Shown here one piece after another: positions 8,828 to 16,673 of a stretch of DNA of 64,000 nucleotides; the stretch's first letter is position 1, and the number at the start of each line of letters is the position of its first letter. Origin of the DNA: Planococcus soli. GTDB lineage: Bacteria; Bacillota; Bacilli; Bacillales_A; Planococcaceae. The notes below the pieces were generated by a model. That model was not told the origin of the DNA and made no database searches. It saw nothing but the letters and a program-made list of their open reading frames with translations. The stretch is from assembly GCF_016881065.1 (NCBI RefSeq), contig NZ_WXYN01000022.1, positions 62,001 through 126,000 on the forward strand. The letters run 5' to 3'. The position numbers were made by a program, and so were the translations under genes.

Positions 8828-9823
8828 TTACACGTCCTTTTCATAGCCGTTGGGGTTCGAAGAATGCCACTTCCATGCATCTTCGATAATTTTGGTGACA
8901 GATGTAAAAGCAGGGTTCCAGCCCAGTACTTGTTTGGCTTTATCCGAACTGGCGATCAAAACACTTGGGTCGCCTGCTCTGCGGGGGCCGATTTTAACCT
9001 GGATTTCTTTTCCGGTTACAGAGCGGGCAGCGGAAATCATTTCATTCACGGAAAATCCTTGGCTGCTTCCGAGATTGAAGACATTACTCTCGCCGTCGTT
9101 TCTCAAGTATTCTAATGCTAACAAATGGGCGCGTATCAAATCTTCGACATGAACATAATCGCGGATGCATGTTCCGTCTGCCGTATCGTAATCATCACCG
9201 AACACCGTGATTTCTTTTCGCTGTCCCAAAGCTGTCTGCAGGATAAGGGGGACAAGATGGGATTCGGGGCGGTGGTCTTCGCCAATTTCTGCTGTTTCTC
9301 TCGCTCCAGCTACATTAAAGTAGCGCAATGAAACAAATTTCAAGCCGTGGGCCAATCCTGTCCACTTCATCATTTTTTCCATAGTCAGCTTTGTTTCGCC
9401 GTACGTATTGGCCGGGTTGGTGGGCATCGTTTCCGTGATGGGCACGGCTTCTGGTTCGCCATAGGCAGCGGCGGTAGAAGAGAAGACAATCTTCTTCACA
9501 TTGTGATTGATCATGGCCTGTAATAGCACTTGAGTGCCGTATACATTATTATCGAAATACTTTAAAGGATTTTCCATCGATTCGCCGACCAGTGAATTGG
9601 CCGCAAAATGAAGAACCTCATCAATCGATTCCTTTTCGAATACGGAGTCCAAAAAGTCTGCATTTCGAATATCGCCTTTGTAAAAAACAGCTTTCGGGTG
9701 TATGGCTTTCTTATGCCCGGTTTCCAAATTATCCACAACTACAACGTCTAGCCCTTGATCGATTAACTGAAAAACTGCATGTGATCCAATATATCCAGCT
9801 CCGCCTAATACTAAAACACTCAT
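8828..9823 (-). CDS. galE: UDP-glucose 4-epimerase
   Basis: Interconverts UDP-galactose and UDP-glucose with bound NAD. 331 residues from the ATG at 9823; the in-frame TTG two codons earlier is less likely because GAGGAG (inside the end of galK) is spaced 11 nt from the ATG. It is an extended SDR enzyme: VLGGAGYIGSH (NAD-binding glycine motif), FSSTAAAYG, the YGETK catalytic Tyr-Lys pair, RYFNVAGA and GDPSVLIA near the end. It is the middle gene of the operon, 2 nt after the galK stop. Confidence 0.96.
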   Translation of the reverse strand: MSVLVLGGAGYIGSHAVFQLIDQGLDVVVVDNLETGHKKAIHPKAVFYKGDIRNADFLDSVFEKESIDEVLHFAANSLVGESMENPLKYFDNNVYGTQVLLQAMINHNVKKIVFSSTAAAYGEPEAVPITETMPTNPANTYGETKLTMEKMMKWTGLAHGLKFVSLRYFNVAGARETAEIGEDHRPESHLVPLILQTALGQRKEITVFGDDYDTADGTCIRDYVHVEDLIRAHLLALEYLRNDGESNVFNLGSSQGFSVNEMISAARSVTGKEIQVKIGPRRAGDPSVLIASSDKAKQVLGWNPAFTSVTKIIEDAWKWHSSNPNGYEKDV

Positions 9824-9825
9824 GT

Positions 9826-11004
9826 TCAAAACTCCTCTACAAGTTCTTTGGCGCCATCCGAAATTTTGGCCTCGTAAAAAGAAGGAGAAAAACCAAATCT
9901 TTCGGTATAGCTCGTTGTTAAGTTTTCTTTAAAGCCTTGGATCTGCGCCTGGTGAACAATCGCAATGGCGCAGCCGCCAAATCCTGCACCGGTCATCCGT
10001 GCACCGATGACGCCTGGATGGTTCCAAGCTGTTTCTGCGATGGCATCAAGTTCGTCACCGGTAACTTCGTAGTCATCACGAAGAGAGACGTGTGATTGGT
10101 TCATCAATTCGCCAAACGTTTCAATATTGCCTTGTTGGAGCTCTTTGAGTGCCAGCAAGGTCCGTTCGTTTTCATAAATGGCATGCTTGGCGCGTTTGCG
10201 GTTTGTGTCGTCTTGGATCAAGTGCTTGTGTTGTTCAAACTGTTCGCCTGTCAATTCGCCAAGACTGCTGACGTCAAGTTCCGACCGGAGATCAGACAGC
10301 GCTCTTTCACATTGCGCGCGGCGCTCGTTGTATTTTGAACCAGCCAAGGTACGCTGTTTGTTGGAGTTGATGATAACAATTTCATGATCGTTCAGTTCGA
10401 CTGGCGCGTAGCTGTATTCCAGCGTTTGGCAATCCAATAAAATAGCAGAATCTTTTTTTCCTTTCCCAATCGCGAACTGGTCCATGATGCCGCTGTTGAC
10501 GCCGATGTATTGGTTCTCAACGTTTTGTCCGAGTTGGATCATGCGCAAGCGGTCGATTTCTAGATTGAACAGGCCCTCAAGCACAACGCCTGTGGCCATT
10601 TCGATAGAAGCGGAAGAGGACAGCCCGGCACCATTCGGTATATTTCCGTAAAACAGAATATCCATTCCGTGAGAGACAGAAAATCCGTTTTTTATAAAAT
10701 GGTGGATCATGCCCTTCGGAAAGTTTGCCCAGTCATGGTCCAGGTTAAAAGACAAGTCGGCAAGATCGCACTCAATGACTCCTTTTTCCGGAAAGTTCAT
10801 GGAATAAAACCGCAGCTTTTGGTCCGGACGCTGTCGGGCAACGGCATACGTGCCAAAAGAAATGGCTGCCGGAAACACGTGCCCGCCATTGTAATCCGTA
10901 TGTTCACCAATCAAGTTAATGCGCCCAGGCGCAAAAAAGAAACGTGGATTTTGGTCTGTCTGGAATATGTTGCTGAAAGTTTGGGACAACTCATTTCGGT
11001 TCAT
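9826..11004 (-). CDS. galK: Galactokinase
   Basis: Phosphorylates galactose at C1 with ATP, the entry step of the Leloir pathway. 392 residues, GHMP kinase fold: signature PGRINLIGEHTDYNGG at the N-terminus, the ATP-binding GAGLSSSASIE loop and the C-terminal ARMTGAGFGGCAIA. First gene of the operon, with GGAGGAATT before its ATG and a sigma-A promoter plus a ROK-type operator upstream. Confidence 0.96.
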   Translation of the reverse strand: MNRNELSQTFSNIFQTDQNPRFFFAPGRINLIGEHTDYNGGHVFPAAISFGTYAVARQRPDQKLRFYSMNFPEKGVIECDLADLSFNLDHDWANFPKGMIHHFIKNGFSVSHGMDILFYGNIPNGAGLSSSASIEMATGVVLEGLFNLEIDRLRMIQLGQNVENQYIGVNSGIMDQFAIGKGKKDSAILLDCQTLEYSYAPVELNDHEIVIINSNKQRTLAGSKYNERRAQCERALSDLRSELDVSSLGELTGEQFEQHKHLIQDDTNRKRAKHAIYENERTLLALKELQQGNIETFGELMNQSHVSLRDDYEVTGDELDAIAETAWNHPGVIGARMTGAGFGGCAIAIVHQAQIQGFKENLTTSYTERFGFSPSFYEAKISDGAKELVEEF

Positions 11005-11027
11005 CTAATTCCTCCGATACTTTATAA

Positions 11028-11042
11028 ATTAATTTAATTAAC
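11028..11042. promoter_or_regulatory. ROK-type operator upstream of galK
   Basis: ATTAATTTAATTAAC differs by one base from the quasi-palindrome GTTAATTTAATTAAC found before the ROK regulator gene at 18577-18591. It lies just downstream of the galK -10 box, at about the transcription start, where a repressor would block initiation. Confidence 0.6.
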
Positions 11043-11045
11043 TTT

Positions 11046-11074
11046 ATTATAGTAGATATTATCAAACTATTCAA
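11046..11074 (-). promoter_or_regulatory. Sigma-A promoter of galKET
   Basis: On the minus strand TTGAAT (11074-11069), exactly 17 nt, then a perfect TATAAT (11051-11046). Confidence 0.75.
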
Positions 11075-11239
11075 TCCTGAATTTAGAGATTGCTAATGAA
11101 TTTAATATAGAACGCCCAACCCTTTTTTTAAAACTGCAATCGCTAAATCCCCAGAAAGGATCGAGGCAAACTTCATCTGCCAAACAACTTTTTGGCTGGA
11201 ATATTAACCGGATGTCAGATTTTATTCACTACTCTGTGC

Positions 11240-11275
11240 TTGACTTCATCAATAGAGTGTTATAATTTTATTACA
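11240..11275 (+). promoter_or_regulatory. Promoter and likely autoregulatory operator of the ArsR-like gene
   Basis: TTGACT (11240-11245) and TATAAT (11261-11266) are 15 nt apart. An 18-bp imperfect palindrome, TGTTATAAT-TTTATTACA (11258-11275, 7 of 9 pairs), covers the -10 box, as expected for autorepression. The ATTACA half-site recurs in the promoter of the GH43 gene. Confidence 0.5.
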
Positions 11276-11306
11276 ATAAAACTTAGAGTAAAAGTAGGAT
11301 ATGCCC

Positions 11307-12227
11307 ATGAGAACCTTAGAGCTAAATTTCGAAGAATCCATTGAAGTATGTAAAGCTTTGGCCAATAAACACAGGATGGCGATACTGCGTCTTTTAAGTG
11401 AGCGGCCGCATAACGTCAACGAACTGTCGGAGCGGCTCGGTCTGCCTTTTTCAACAACTGCTGTAAATGTAAAAAAGCTTGAAGACGTCGACCTTATTAC
11501 CACAGAGCTGTTGCCAGGCCGTGGCACGCAAAAAATCAACACAAAAAAATACGATCAGATTATCATCGATATTGCACCGCAAGAAACCAAAGAAATTGAA
11601 GAAACAATTATTTACGATATGCCTATCGGCCACTTTTCTGACAGCAGTATTGAACCAAGCTGCGGTTTAGTAGGTGAGTCTGATTATATTAATGGACATG
11701 ATGATCCCCGTGCTTTCTATGAAGTGGGCAGGGACGAAGCACAACTAATTTTCTTCAAAACAGGTTATTTGGAGTATCGGTTTCCAAACCGTCTTCCTCG
11801 TGGTGAAAAAGCAGATCAAATCAAGTTTAGTGCGGAAGTTTGTTCAGAGGCTCCGTTATTCAAATTGGATTGGCCTTCCGATATAACCGTTTGGATTAAC
11901 GGGCATGAAATTGCCACTTGGACGTCGCCTAGCGATTTTGGAGGGGAGCGGGGGTTTCTTACGCCAAAATGGTGGATGACGAACCATACGCAATATGGAT
12001 TGCTGAAAAACTGGCGAGTGAACAAAGACGGCTGCTATTTGGATGACAAACTCGTCAACAGTAACTGTACAATAGACTCGTTAAAGATCGCCGAGAATCC
12101 TTATATATCGTTTAAAATTGGTGTCAAAGAAGATGCAGTCAACGTGGGTGGAATAAATTTATTCGGCCACAAATTCGGGAATTACCGGCAAGGAATTGTT
12201 ATGCGCTTGCTGACAGAGCATAAATAA
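11307..12227 (+). CDS. ArsR-family-like transcriptional regulator with large C-terminal domain
   Basis: 306 residues from the ATG at 11307; the ATG at 11301 lies only 2 nt from the AGG and is less likely. Residues about 10-80 are an ArsR-type winged helix (CKALANKHRMAILRLLSERPHNVNELSERLGLPFSTT split as ALANKHRMAILRLL and VNELSERLGLPFSTTAV). No metal-binding cysteine motif is visible. The remaining 220 residues form a beta-rich domain (KLDWPSDITVWINGHEIATW, LTPKWWMTNHTQYGLL) that may sense a sugar. This combination is often seen next to carbohydrate genes. It lies between galKET and the GH43/ABC operon and probably controls the latter. A strong terminator follows. Confidence 0.8.
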   Translation: MRTLELNFEESIEVCKALANKHRMAILRLLSERPHNVNELSERLGLPFSTTAVNVKKLEDVDLITTELLPGRGTQKINTKKYDQIIIDIAPQETKEIEETIIYDMPIGHFSDSSIEPSCGLVGESDYINGHDDPRAFYEVGRDEAQLIFFKTGYLEYRFPNRLPRGEKADQIKFSAEVCSEAPLFKLDWPSDITVWINGHEIATWTSPSDFGGERGFLTPKWWMTNHTQYGLLKNWRVNKDGCYLDDKLVNSNCTIDSLKIAENPYISFKIGVKEDAVNVGGINLFGHKFGNYRQGIVMRLLTEHK

Positions 12228-12240
12228 ATGAACTTATAAA

Positions 12241-12280
12241 AACAAGATCCACAGATAGCCACTGTGGATCTTGTTTTTTT
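12241..12280 (+). terminator. Rho-independent terminator after the ArsR-like gene
   Basis: 14-bp stem AACAAGATCCACAG / CTGTGGATCTTGTT with a short loop and a T run. Confidence 0.85.
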
Positions 12281-12319
12281 CTGTTTGCAAAAGAGTAAGC
12301 AAAAATAAATCTATTTTTT

Positions 12320-12383
12320 ATTACAGATATACTTGTAATGAAACAAACTTATGTATTACAATGGCTTCATGTAAGTGCTTTCA
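12320..12383 (+). promoter_or_regulatory. Promoter with ATTACA operator half-sites and cre site for the GH43 operon
   Basis: TTGTAA (12333-12338), 18 nt, TACAAT (12357-12362) form a promoter. ATTACA (12320-12325), TGTAAT (12334-12339) and ATTACA (12355-12360) are half-sites like the one over the ArsR-like promoter. TGTAAGTGCTTTCA (12370-12383) matches the CcpA cre consensus at 13 of 14 positions and sits at the transcription start, so catabolite repression is likely. Confidence 0.6.
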
Positions 12384-12412
12384 TAAATTAAAATGAAGGA
12401 GTTGATTCCACA

Positions 12413-13441
12413 ATTTATAAGTTTTCGGTTTTTGGAGTCTTTTTACTGGCAATCATTTTGGCAGGCTGTTCTCAGGAAGCTGAGCAGCCTGCAGAAACAG
12501 AATCCTTTGCCAACCCTGTATATGAACCCGTGTTGGCGGATCCTTCGATTATACAAGCGGAGGATGGCGATTACTACGCGTACGGAACAGAAGATGCATG
12601 GGGCGATGATTCTGATACGAAGTTAGTTCCAATTTCCCGATCCACAAACTTAATTGATTGGGAGTTTGTTGGCGAAGCTTTTGAAGAAAAGCCTGACTGG
12701 AAGACGGCAGGAGATCTCTGGGCGCCGGATATTCAATTTTACAATGATCAATATATGCTCTTTTACTCTTTGTCCTTATGGGGAGATTCAAATCCTGGCA
12801 TTGGTGTAGCAGTTGCTGCTGGTCCGGCAGGGCCTTTTGAGGACAAAGGAAAGCTGTTCACAAGCGAGGAAATTGGTGTAGACAACTCGATTGATCCATT
12901 TTTCTACGTTGAAGATGAAGTGCCTTATCTTGCTTGGGGAAGTTTTCATGGCATTTATGGAATTGAGTTGTCACAAGATGGATTGACGACAGTTGGTGAA
13001 AAGTTTCAGCTGGCTGGAGAGGATTATGAAGCGCCCTATATTATTGAACGGGATGGATTTTATTACTTTTTCGGTTCCAAAGGTTCTTGCTGTGATGGAC
13101 AAGACAGCACCTATCATGTAGCGGTGGGTCGGTCAGAAAATTTTAAAGGACCTTATGTTGACCGCGAAGGAAAGACATTGCTCGACAATGGCGGGACGAC
13201 AATCTTATCTTCCGATGAAGAAAGCAAGTTTGCTGGTCCTGGACATAATTCGGTTATTAAAGACGAGGCAGGAGAAGATTGGCTTGTCTATCATGCCATT
13301 GAAAAAGCTGATCCATTGTTATGGACGGGTGCTTCAAGAAGGCCATTGATGATTGATCCTATTATTTGGGAAGATGGCTGGCCGGCAATCGAAGGCGGAC
13401 AGCCAAGTGAAGAACAAATACCAGTTCCAGTGATGGAATAA
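12413..13441 (+). CDS. Secreted GH43 lipoprotein (arabinanase/arabinofuranosidase-like)
   Basis: Family 43 glycosidase, five-bladed beta-propeller. The catalytic triad is visible: Asp at about 43 (LADPSII), Asp at about 161 (SIDPFF) and Glu at about 206 (YEAPYI); LWAPDI is also typical. It is a lipoprotein anchored outside the cell. A complete signal peptide with lipobox (LAGCSQ) reads in frame only if translation starts at the ATT at 12413, 11 nt after AAGGAG; there is no ATG, GTG or TTG between the in-frame stop at 12389 and the lipobox, so the start is either a rare ATT or a mutated ATG. It precedes the transporter genes, so it probably trims an arabinose- or galactose-containing glycan outside the cell. 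Confidence 0.85.
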   Translation: MYKFSVFGVFLLAIILAGCSQEAEQPAETESFANPVYEPVLADPSIIQAEDGDYYAYGTEDAWGDDSDTKLVPISRSTNLIDWEFVGEAFEEKPDWKTAGDLWAPDIQFYNDQYMLFYSLSLWGDSNPGIGVAVAAGPAGPFEDKGKLFTSEEIGVDNSIDPFFYVEDEVPYLAWGSFHGIYGIELSQDGLTTVGEKFQLAGEDYEAPYIIERDGFYYFFGSKGSCCDGQDSTYHVAVGRSENFKGPYVDREGKTLLDNGGTTILSSDEESKFAGPGHNSVIKDEAGEDWLVYHAIEKADPLLWTGASRRPLMIDPIIWEDGWPAIEGGQPSEEQIPVPVME

Positions 13442-13486
13442 AAATATTCAAAAACTGTGCTTTAACTAAGAAAAGGGAGTGGGAAA

Positions 13487-14740
13487 ATGAAGAAGATGAA
13501 TAAACGATGGAGTGCTTTGGCAGTGACATGTTCGGCAGTTTTATTGACAGCGTGCAGCGGCAATAGTGGTGTAGTTGAAGAAGGCGGCGGAGATTCAGGA
13601 GGCTCTGGAGAAAGCTCTGAAATCACGCTTTGGGCACCGTTTTCAGGACCCGATGGCCCGTTTATGAAAGAAATTGTCGATGAATACAACGAATCACAGG
13701 ACGAGTATACGGTTAACTTCCAAATAGTTCCGCAAACAGAGTATTACAGAACCGTTGATTTAGCTGTTAACGGAGAGTCGAATATGCCGGATGTAATGGT
13801 CATGCACGGCGATCAAATGTTTACGTACGCTGAAAAAGGTATTATAAGAGATCTTGGCGATTTAATGGGTGATGAGATTTCGGCTGATGAATATCATCCG
13901 AATGCCATTGAAGGCGCTTCAGTTGAGGAAGCCTTGTATGGTGTGCCTTTGGATATACATCCGCTCCTATTCTATTGGAACAAAGATATGTTTGAAGCAG
14001 CTGGATTAGACCCGGAGCAGCCGCCGACGAATCGTGAAGAATTTATCGAGTATGCACAGGCATTAACAAATGAAGATGAAAACCAGTTTGGCTATGTTGT
14101 CCCAACTTTATGGCCACAAGAATTTATTTTCCCGACAATCGTTTTCCAAAACGGCGGTGAATTGTATGCCGATGGAGAAGTTCAGTTTACTTCTGATGCA
14201 GTTGTGGAAGCCTTGGAATTTGAACGATCTTTAATTGACGAATATGCAGTTTCTCCCAGCGATGTTCAGCAGGATGGAGAAGTAACCATGTTCTTGCAAG
14301 GAAGAAGCGGCATGCACATGAACGGTCCGTGGATGATGAAGCAATGGGAAGACTCAGGCCTTAATTACGGTGTAGCACCAGTACCGCAATTAGGTACAGA
14401 ACAAGAAGGCGTCTATGCGAACTCGCATAACTTTGTTGTTCCGGAAAGTGTAGACGAGGCGAAGTTGGATGGAATTACTAACTTCTTAGGTTATGTAGGA
14501 GACAATGCGTTGGCTTGGGCAGAGTCCGGCCAGGCACCAGCTTCAAAAGCTGTGTATGAAAGCGATGAGTTCCAGGAAGTAAATGCACAATCTCCAGAAG
14601 TAGCGAAACAGTTTGACTATGTTAAGTTTGGTCCGGATGTGGAAAACTGGGGGCAGGCAACAAGTCCTTTGATGGAAGCAGTCAATGAAGTGCTCTTGGG
14701 ACAAAAAGATGCAGCAGAGGCATTGGAAGAAGCACAGTAA
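13487..14740 (+). CDS. Sugar ABC transporter substrate-binding lipoprotein
   Basis: 417 residues, type II periplasmic-binding (MalE/family 1) fold. A lysine-rich signal peptide with lipobox LLTACSG anchors it in the membrane, followed by a glycine-rich linker (EEGGGDSGGSGESSE). Family marks are EITLWAPFSGPDG, MPDVMVMHGDQM, YGVPLDIHPLLFYWNKDMFEAAGLD and FLQGRSGMHMNGPWMM. It should capture an oligosaccharide for the two permeases downstream. AAAGGGAG lies 8 nt before the ATG. Confidence 0.92.
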   Translation: MKKMNKRWSALAVTCSAVLLTACSGNSGVVEEGGGDSGGSGESSEITLWAPFSGPDGPFMKEIVDEYNESQDEYTVNFQIVPQTEYYRTVDLAVNGESNMPDVMVMHGDQMFTYAEKGIIRDLGDLMGDEISADEYHPNAIEGASVEEALYGVPLDIHPLLFYWNKDMFEAAGLDPEQPPTNREEFIEYAQALTNEDENQFGYVVPTLWPQEFIFPTIVFQNGGELYADGEVQFTSDAVVEALEFERSLIDEYAVSPSDVQQDGEVTMFLQGRSGMHMNGPWMMKQWEDSGLNYGVAPVPQLGTEQEGVYANSHNFVVPESVDEAKLDGITNFLGYVGDNALAWAESGQAPASKAVYESDEFQEVNAQSPEVAKQFDYVKFGPDVENWGQATSPLMEAVNEVLLGQKDAAEALEEAQ

Positions 14741-14770
14741 AAAGCTGCGAATGCTTTGGAATAAAAAATT

Positions 14771-14815
14771 AAAAAGTAAGCAGGTGGAGTCTGCACTGCT
14801 TACTTTTTATTTTTA
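14771..14815 (+). terminator. Internal hairpin between binding protein and permease genes
   Basis: 13-bp stem AAAAAGTAAGCAG / CTGCTTACTTTTT with a T-rich tail inside the operon. Such a partial terminator commonly makes the binding protein more abundant than the permeases. Confidence 0.65.
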
Positions 14816-14888
14816 CCCCGCTTCAACTGACCGTAAAAATCCGAATGGATCAACAGCATTAAGTTATCCAGAATGAGGTGAGAAAGCA

Positions 14889-15785
14889 ATGAAAGAAGCA
14901 AAATTGCCTGCGAGCAAGGCAAAAAAAGAAAGACTTTCCAAATTCACATCCTTCCTGTTTGTGTTGCCCTATTTACTGTTGTTTTTAGCTTTCCTCTTTA
15001 TCCCGCTTGTTTACGGTATCTACATCAGTTTGCATGATTACAATTTACTGTCGAGTGTGCAGCCTTTCATCGGCTTTGAAAACTACGCGACTATTTTCAA
15101 TCCGGATTCCGCGATGAATTCGCTGTTCTTCGAAGGGCTGGGGAACACGGTCAAGTTTGTCATTTTTTCAGTGCCTTTACTGGTAGCGATTGGATTGGGT
15201 CTGGCGTTGCTGTTAAACAGCATCCCCGGAAAACTCAGAACATTTTTCCGTACAATCTACTTTATCCCTTATGCCATATCGGTTTCAGTAGTATCTATTA
15301 TTTTCCTATGGATCCTCGATACAAATTCCGGATTGCTGAATATGTATTTAATGGACTTGGGCTTTGATGCCATTCCTTGGCTGACAAAACAGCCATTCGC
15401 GTGGATTTCTCTTATCGGAGCCACGATCTGGTGGACGCTCGGCTTTAATATGATTATTTTTATCAACGCTTTGAATGAAGTGCCGGAAGAATTGTATGAA
15501 GCGGGTGCCATTGACGGCGCAAGTGCTTGGCAAAAATTTATTCATATCACTTTGCCGACAATCCGGCCTATTATGCTATTCGTCATCATCACTTCAACCA
15601 TTGCCTCGTTTAACGTCTTTGGACAGCCTTACTTAATGACACGCGGCGGGCCTGGAGACTCAACGGAAGTGCTGCTGATGGGAATTGTCAACCTGGCTTT
15701 TGAGGAACGTGAATTAGGCGTTGCATCGGCAATGGCTTTGCTCATGTCCTTAATCATGATTGTCATTTCCGTTATTCAATTTTAA
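14889..15785 (+). CDS. Sugar ABC transporter permease, MalF type
   Basis: 298 residues, six membrane helices with the binding-protein-dependent transport signature EELYEAGAIDGASAWQKFIHIT in the EAA loop (EAGAIDGA seen) that docks the ATPase. It pairs with the next gene to form the channel. The stop at 15783 is followed by ten open codons that end in a TGA overlapping the next ATG (TGATG at 15816-15820), and the open part reads as a plausible C-terminus (IANYKQGGEN), so the present stop may be a recent mutation. No ATPase gene lies in this locus. Confidence 0.9.
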   Translation: MKEAKLPASKAKKERLSKFTSFLFVLPYLLLFLAFLFIPLVYGIYISLHDYNLLSSVQPFIGFENYATIFNPDSAMNSLFFEGLGNTVKFVIFSVPLLVAIGLGLALLLNSIPGKLRTFFRTIYFIPYAISVSVVSIIFLWILDTNSGLLNMYLMDLGFDAIPWLTKQPFAWISLIGATIWWTLGFNMIIFINALNEVPEELYEAGAIDGASAWQKFIHITLPTIRPIMLFVIITSTIASFNVFGQPYLMTRGGPGDSTEVLLMGIVNLAFEERELGVASAMALLMSLIMIVISVIQF

Positions 15786-15817
15786 ATCGCCAACTACAAA
15801 CAAGGAGGGGAAAACTG

Positions 15818-16651
15818 ATGAAAAAGAATGGAAAACAGATTGGGCTGATTGTACTTGCTTCGGTAATAGGGCTTTTGTTTCTCATTCCTCTTATCTGGAT
15901 GATTTCCACTTCCTTTAAAAATGATTTTGAAGCCATCGCCGGAGGATTAAACTGGATACCGGAAAACTTCACTTTTGAAAACTATTTATACACGCTGACG
16001 GGTGATGGCGTGGATGTTCCGATATTCAGATGGATGTTCAACTCGTTATTTGCAGGACTGGCTGGAACAGCAATCATCGTCGCAATTGACGCGCTCGCTG
16101 CTTATGGCTTGGCCCGGTTGGATGTTCCTTTCAAAAAATACTTGTTTCCACTATTTATCAGTACATTAATGATTCCTTTTGTCATCACGTTCCTGCCCAT
16201 GTATATGCAATTCAGCAACTTTGGGTTATTGAACACCTATGCTGTATTGATTTTCCCTTACACAGCCAATGCATTCGGTGTCTTTTTGCTTTATCAATTC
16301 TTCAAATCTTTCCCGAAAGAATTGGAAGAAGCAGCGAAATTGGACGGAGCGAACAAGTGGCAGATTTTCGTTAAAATCGTCATTCCTTCTGCAAAACCAA
16401 TCATTTGGACATTGGCAATTTTCTCTTTCATGGGAATCTACAACGATTTCTTATGGCCGTTAGTGGCAACAAACTCACCGGACATGAGAACAATCACAAC
16501 CGGTATTGCCATCATGCAGCAAGGAAGTTTTACATCTTCTTATGGGAAACTCATGGCATTGACAACGATCGCCACTATCCCAATTTTAATTGTCTTCTTA
16601 ATTGGACAGAAACAACTGATCAAAGGCATTACGCAGTCAGGCATCAAATAA
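15818..16651 (+). CDS. Sugar ABC transporter permease, MalG type
   Basis: 277 residues, six membrane helices; the N-terminus has the typical IPLIWMISTSFK and the cytoplasmic EAA loop is EEAAKLDGANKWQIF. It forms a heterodimer with the MalF-type permease. AAGGAGGGG lies 9 nt before the ATG, and the stop is 22 nt before the GH2 gene, which fits one operon. Confidence 0.92.
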   Translation: MKKNGKQIGLIVLASVIGLLFLIPLIWMISTSFKNDFEAIAGGLNWIPENFTFENYLYTLTGDGVDVPIFRWMFNSLFAGLAGTAIIVAIDALAAYGLARLDVPFKKYLFPLFISTLMIPFVITFLPMYMQFSNFGLLNTYAVLIFPYTANAFGVFLLYQFFKSFPKELEEAAKLDGANKWQIFVKIVIPSAKPIIWTLAIFSFMGIYNDFLWPLVATNSPDMRTITTGIAIMQQGSFTSSYGKLMALTTIATIPILIVFLIGQKQLIKGITQSGIK

Positions 16652-16673
16652 GTGACGGAGGTAGCGCGAACAT

